Origin: Apilactobacillus ozensis DSM 23829 = JCM 17196
GTDB lineage: Bacteria; Bacillota; Bacilli; Lactobacillales; Lactobacillaceae
Direction of reading: 5' to 3'
Assembly (NCBI RefSeq): GCF_001435995.1
Contig: NZ_AYYQ01000031.1
Span: forward strand, 62,001-126,000
DNA: 64,000 nt
Shown here: positions 63,133-64,000 of the stretch, in pieces
Numbering within the stretch: the first letter of the stretch is position 1
How the letters are laid out: the number at the start of each line of letters is the position of its first letter
The notes under the pieces: model-generated
Seen by the model: only the letters and a program-made list of their open reading frames with translations
Database searches by the model: none
Told to the model about the DNA's origin: nothing
Made by a program: the position numbers and the translations under genes

Positions 63133-64000
63133 CTAAGATTTCATAATTCTTTTTGACATATAAATTCTTACCATTACAACAGATAGCAAGTAGTTCAAAA
63201 TTAATGATAATAAACTATATACTAATGAGCCTGTACCTATAAAACTAGCAATAAAGAAAACTACTAAAACTATACATGATAAGAAGCTGAGCACTTTTTT
63301 AAACCCTAAGACTTTATCTTTTTCACTTATTGGATAAATGTGCACAAACGCATTACCTTCAAAGTGTTTATAAAACGGAATCAACTGGAATATTATAAGA
63401 TATATAAATAATAAACTGATCACAACACTTAATATCTTATTATCTATAAACGCTAGCAGTATAATTCCAATTAAACTTAAACGTATATACAATCCACTAA
63501 ATTCATTATTTCTCAGTAATCCACGAATATATAAATATGAGAACGTATTGTCATGATTAGTCTTAAATATACCCATTAAGAATGAAAGATAACTTCTACG
63601 CTTAACTGAAGTTGTTAGTTGTGGAACATCGGTAAACATATTAAAAAATTTGTAAACATTTAACATTCGGCTATTTTCGCTATTAATTATTTTATTCCAA
63701 TTCAATGGATTATGTTTACTTTTAATAATCAAATGGTAAATGAATAAATTAAGCACTATCACTAATCCTACTGCTAAATATGAATTTAAAAATACAGCTA
63801 TTATTAAAAGCACAGTAGGATAAGCTACTCTAATATTAAATTTATTGTATAAATAGTTTTTAGGAATATGATAACTAGTTAGTAAATCAAAACTTATCAT
63901 GCTTACCTTTAACATGGTAAAAGTAATCAAATATGCTAATATTCCAATAATATCATAACTATTTCGAGAAATATTAATTAATGGAACTAACACAATTCCA
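63133..64000 (-). CDS. ecsB: ABC transporter permease EcsB, 3' part
   Basis: The last 288 or so residues of an EcsB-type permease (about 400 aa in the family) with at least six membrane segments; the 5' end lies beyond the window. Seen: SVKRRSYLSFLMGIFK and YLYIRGLLRNNEFSGLYIRL, the EcsB core. EcsAB affects protein secretion and regulated proteolysis in Bacillus; substrate unknown. ecsA is expected just outside. Confidence 0.87.
   Translation of the reverse strand, partial: GIVLVPLINISRNSYDIIGILAYLITFTMLKVSMISFDLLTSYHIPKNYLYNKFNIRVAYPTVLLIIAVFLNSYLAVGLVIVLNLFIYHLIIKSKHNPLNWNKIINSENSRMLNVYKFFNMFTDVPQLTTSVKRRSYLSFLMGIFKTNHDNTFSYLYIRGLLRNNEFSGLYIRLSLIGIILLAFIDNKILSVVISLLFIYLIIFQLIPFYKHFEGNAFVHIYPISEKDKVLGFKKVLSFLSCIVLVVFFIASFIGTGSLVYSLLSLILNYLLSVVMVRIYMSKRIMKS

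Noticed and set aside
1-64000. CRISPR arrays, prophage, restriction-modification, toxin-antitoxin or biosynthetic clusters
   Set aside because: No regularly spaced repeats and no genes of these kinds were found; the only mobile element is the decayed IS.

Overview
The window is an AT-rich chromosomal segment of a Firmicute and almost certainly a Lactobacillaceae member. Supporting signs are the xse/fol/nusB/efp, yqe, ytp and yqg gene orders shared with Bacillus and lactobacilli, an N-terminally extended ribosomal protein L27 next to its Prp protease gene, GlnR/PyrR/T-box regulation, ribosomal-protein leaders, a DUF3042 mini-protein and an IS1182-type insertion sequence. I cannot fix the genus; a small-genome, low-GC heterofermentative lactobacillus is a reasonable but unproven guess. 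Nearly all genes lie on the minus strand, and most are housekeeping genes. I see no CRISPR array, prophage, restriction system, toxin-antitoxin pair or biosynthetic island.

Layout. 1-5.8 kb: ispA (cut by the window edge), xseB, xseA, folD, nusB, an Asp23-family gene and efp, then the ribosomal block rplU-prp-rpmA behind an L21-type leader. 5.87-6.5 kb: tRNA-Arg(TCT) with a consensus promoter and an unrecognised 157-aa gene. 6.6-14.3 kb: pyrimidine operon pyrB-pyrC-carA-carB-pyrD behind two tandem PyrR-type attenuators. 14.4-17.2 kb: glnR-glnA with a perfect GlnR box, and miaA. 17.3-20.6 kb: a DUF3042 mini-protein gene, then rhodanese, ROK glucokinase, yqgQ, rhomboid, 5-formyl-THF cyclo-ligase and rpmG. 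20.7-27.8 kb: a class B PBP, a YfhO-type membrane protein, greA, udk and mltG. 27.8-33.3 kb: pheS-pheT behind a T-box, an HxlR regulator, an HD hydrolase and a SpoU-type rRNA methyltransferase. 33.4-38.1 kb: acylphosphatase, yidC, a decayed IS1182-type element inserted between yidC and a two-component system. 38.3-45.7 kb: alcohol dehydrogenase, rpmF-yceD, tmcAL, and the yqe cluster for ribosome assembly and NAD synthesis. 45.8-49.3 kb: infC-rpmI-rplT with an L20-type leader, and thrS with a T-box. 49.3-56.3 kb: dnaI, dnaB, nrdR, coaE, mutM, polA. 56.3-64 kb: BI-1 family protein, murC, sftA, ytpR, thioredoxin, a YtzB-like protein, trmB and the 3' part of ecsB.

The strongest oddity is threonyl-tRNA synthetase. 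All four residues that form the editing site in the well-studied family members (His, His, Cys, His) appear replaced (Q75, Q79, G182, V186), while the catalytic core is intact, so post-transfer editing of Ser-tRNA(Thr) is probably lost. Other points worth a look: infC appears to start at AUA; two PyrR attenuators sit back to back; the 157-aa orphan resembles a dUTPase_2-type fold with its metal ligands gone; the IS remnant supplies the last codons and stop of a histidine kinase and has strong hairpins at both ends; DnaI lacks the zinc-ligand cysteines of its Bacillus counterpart.
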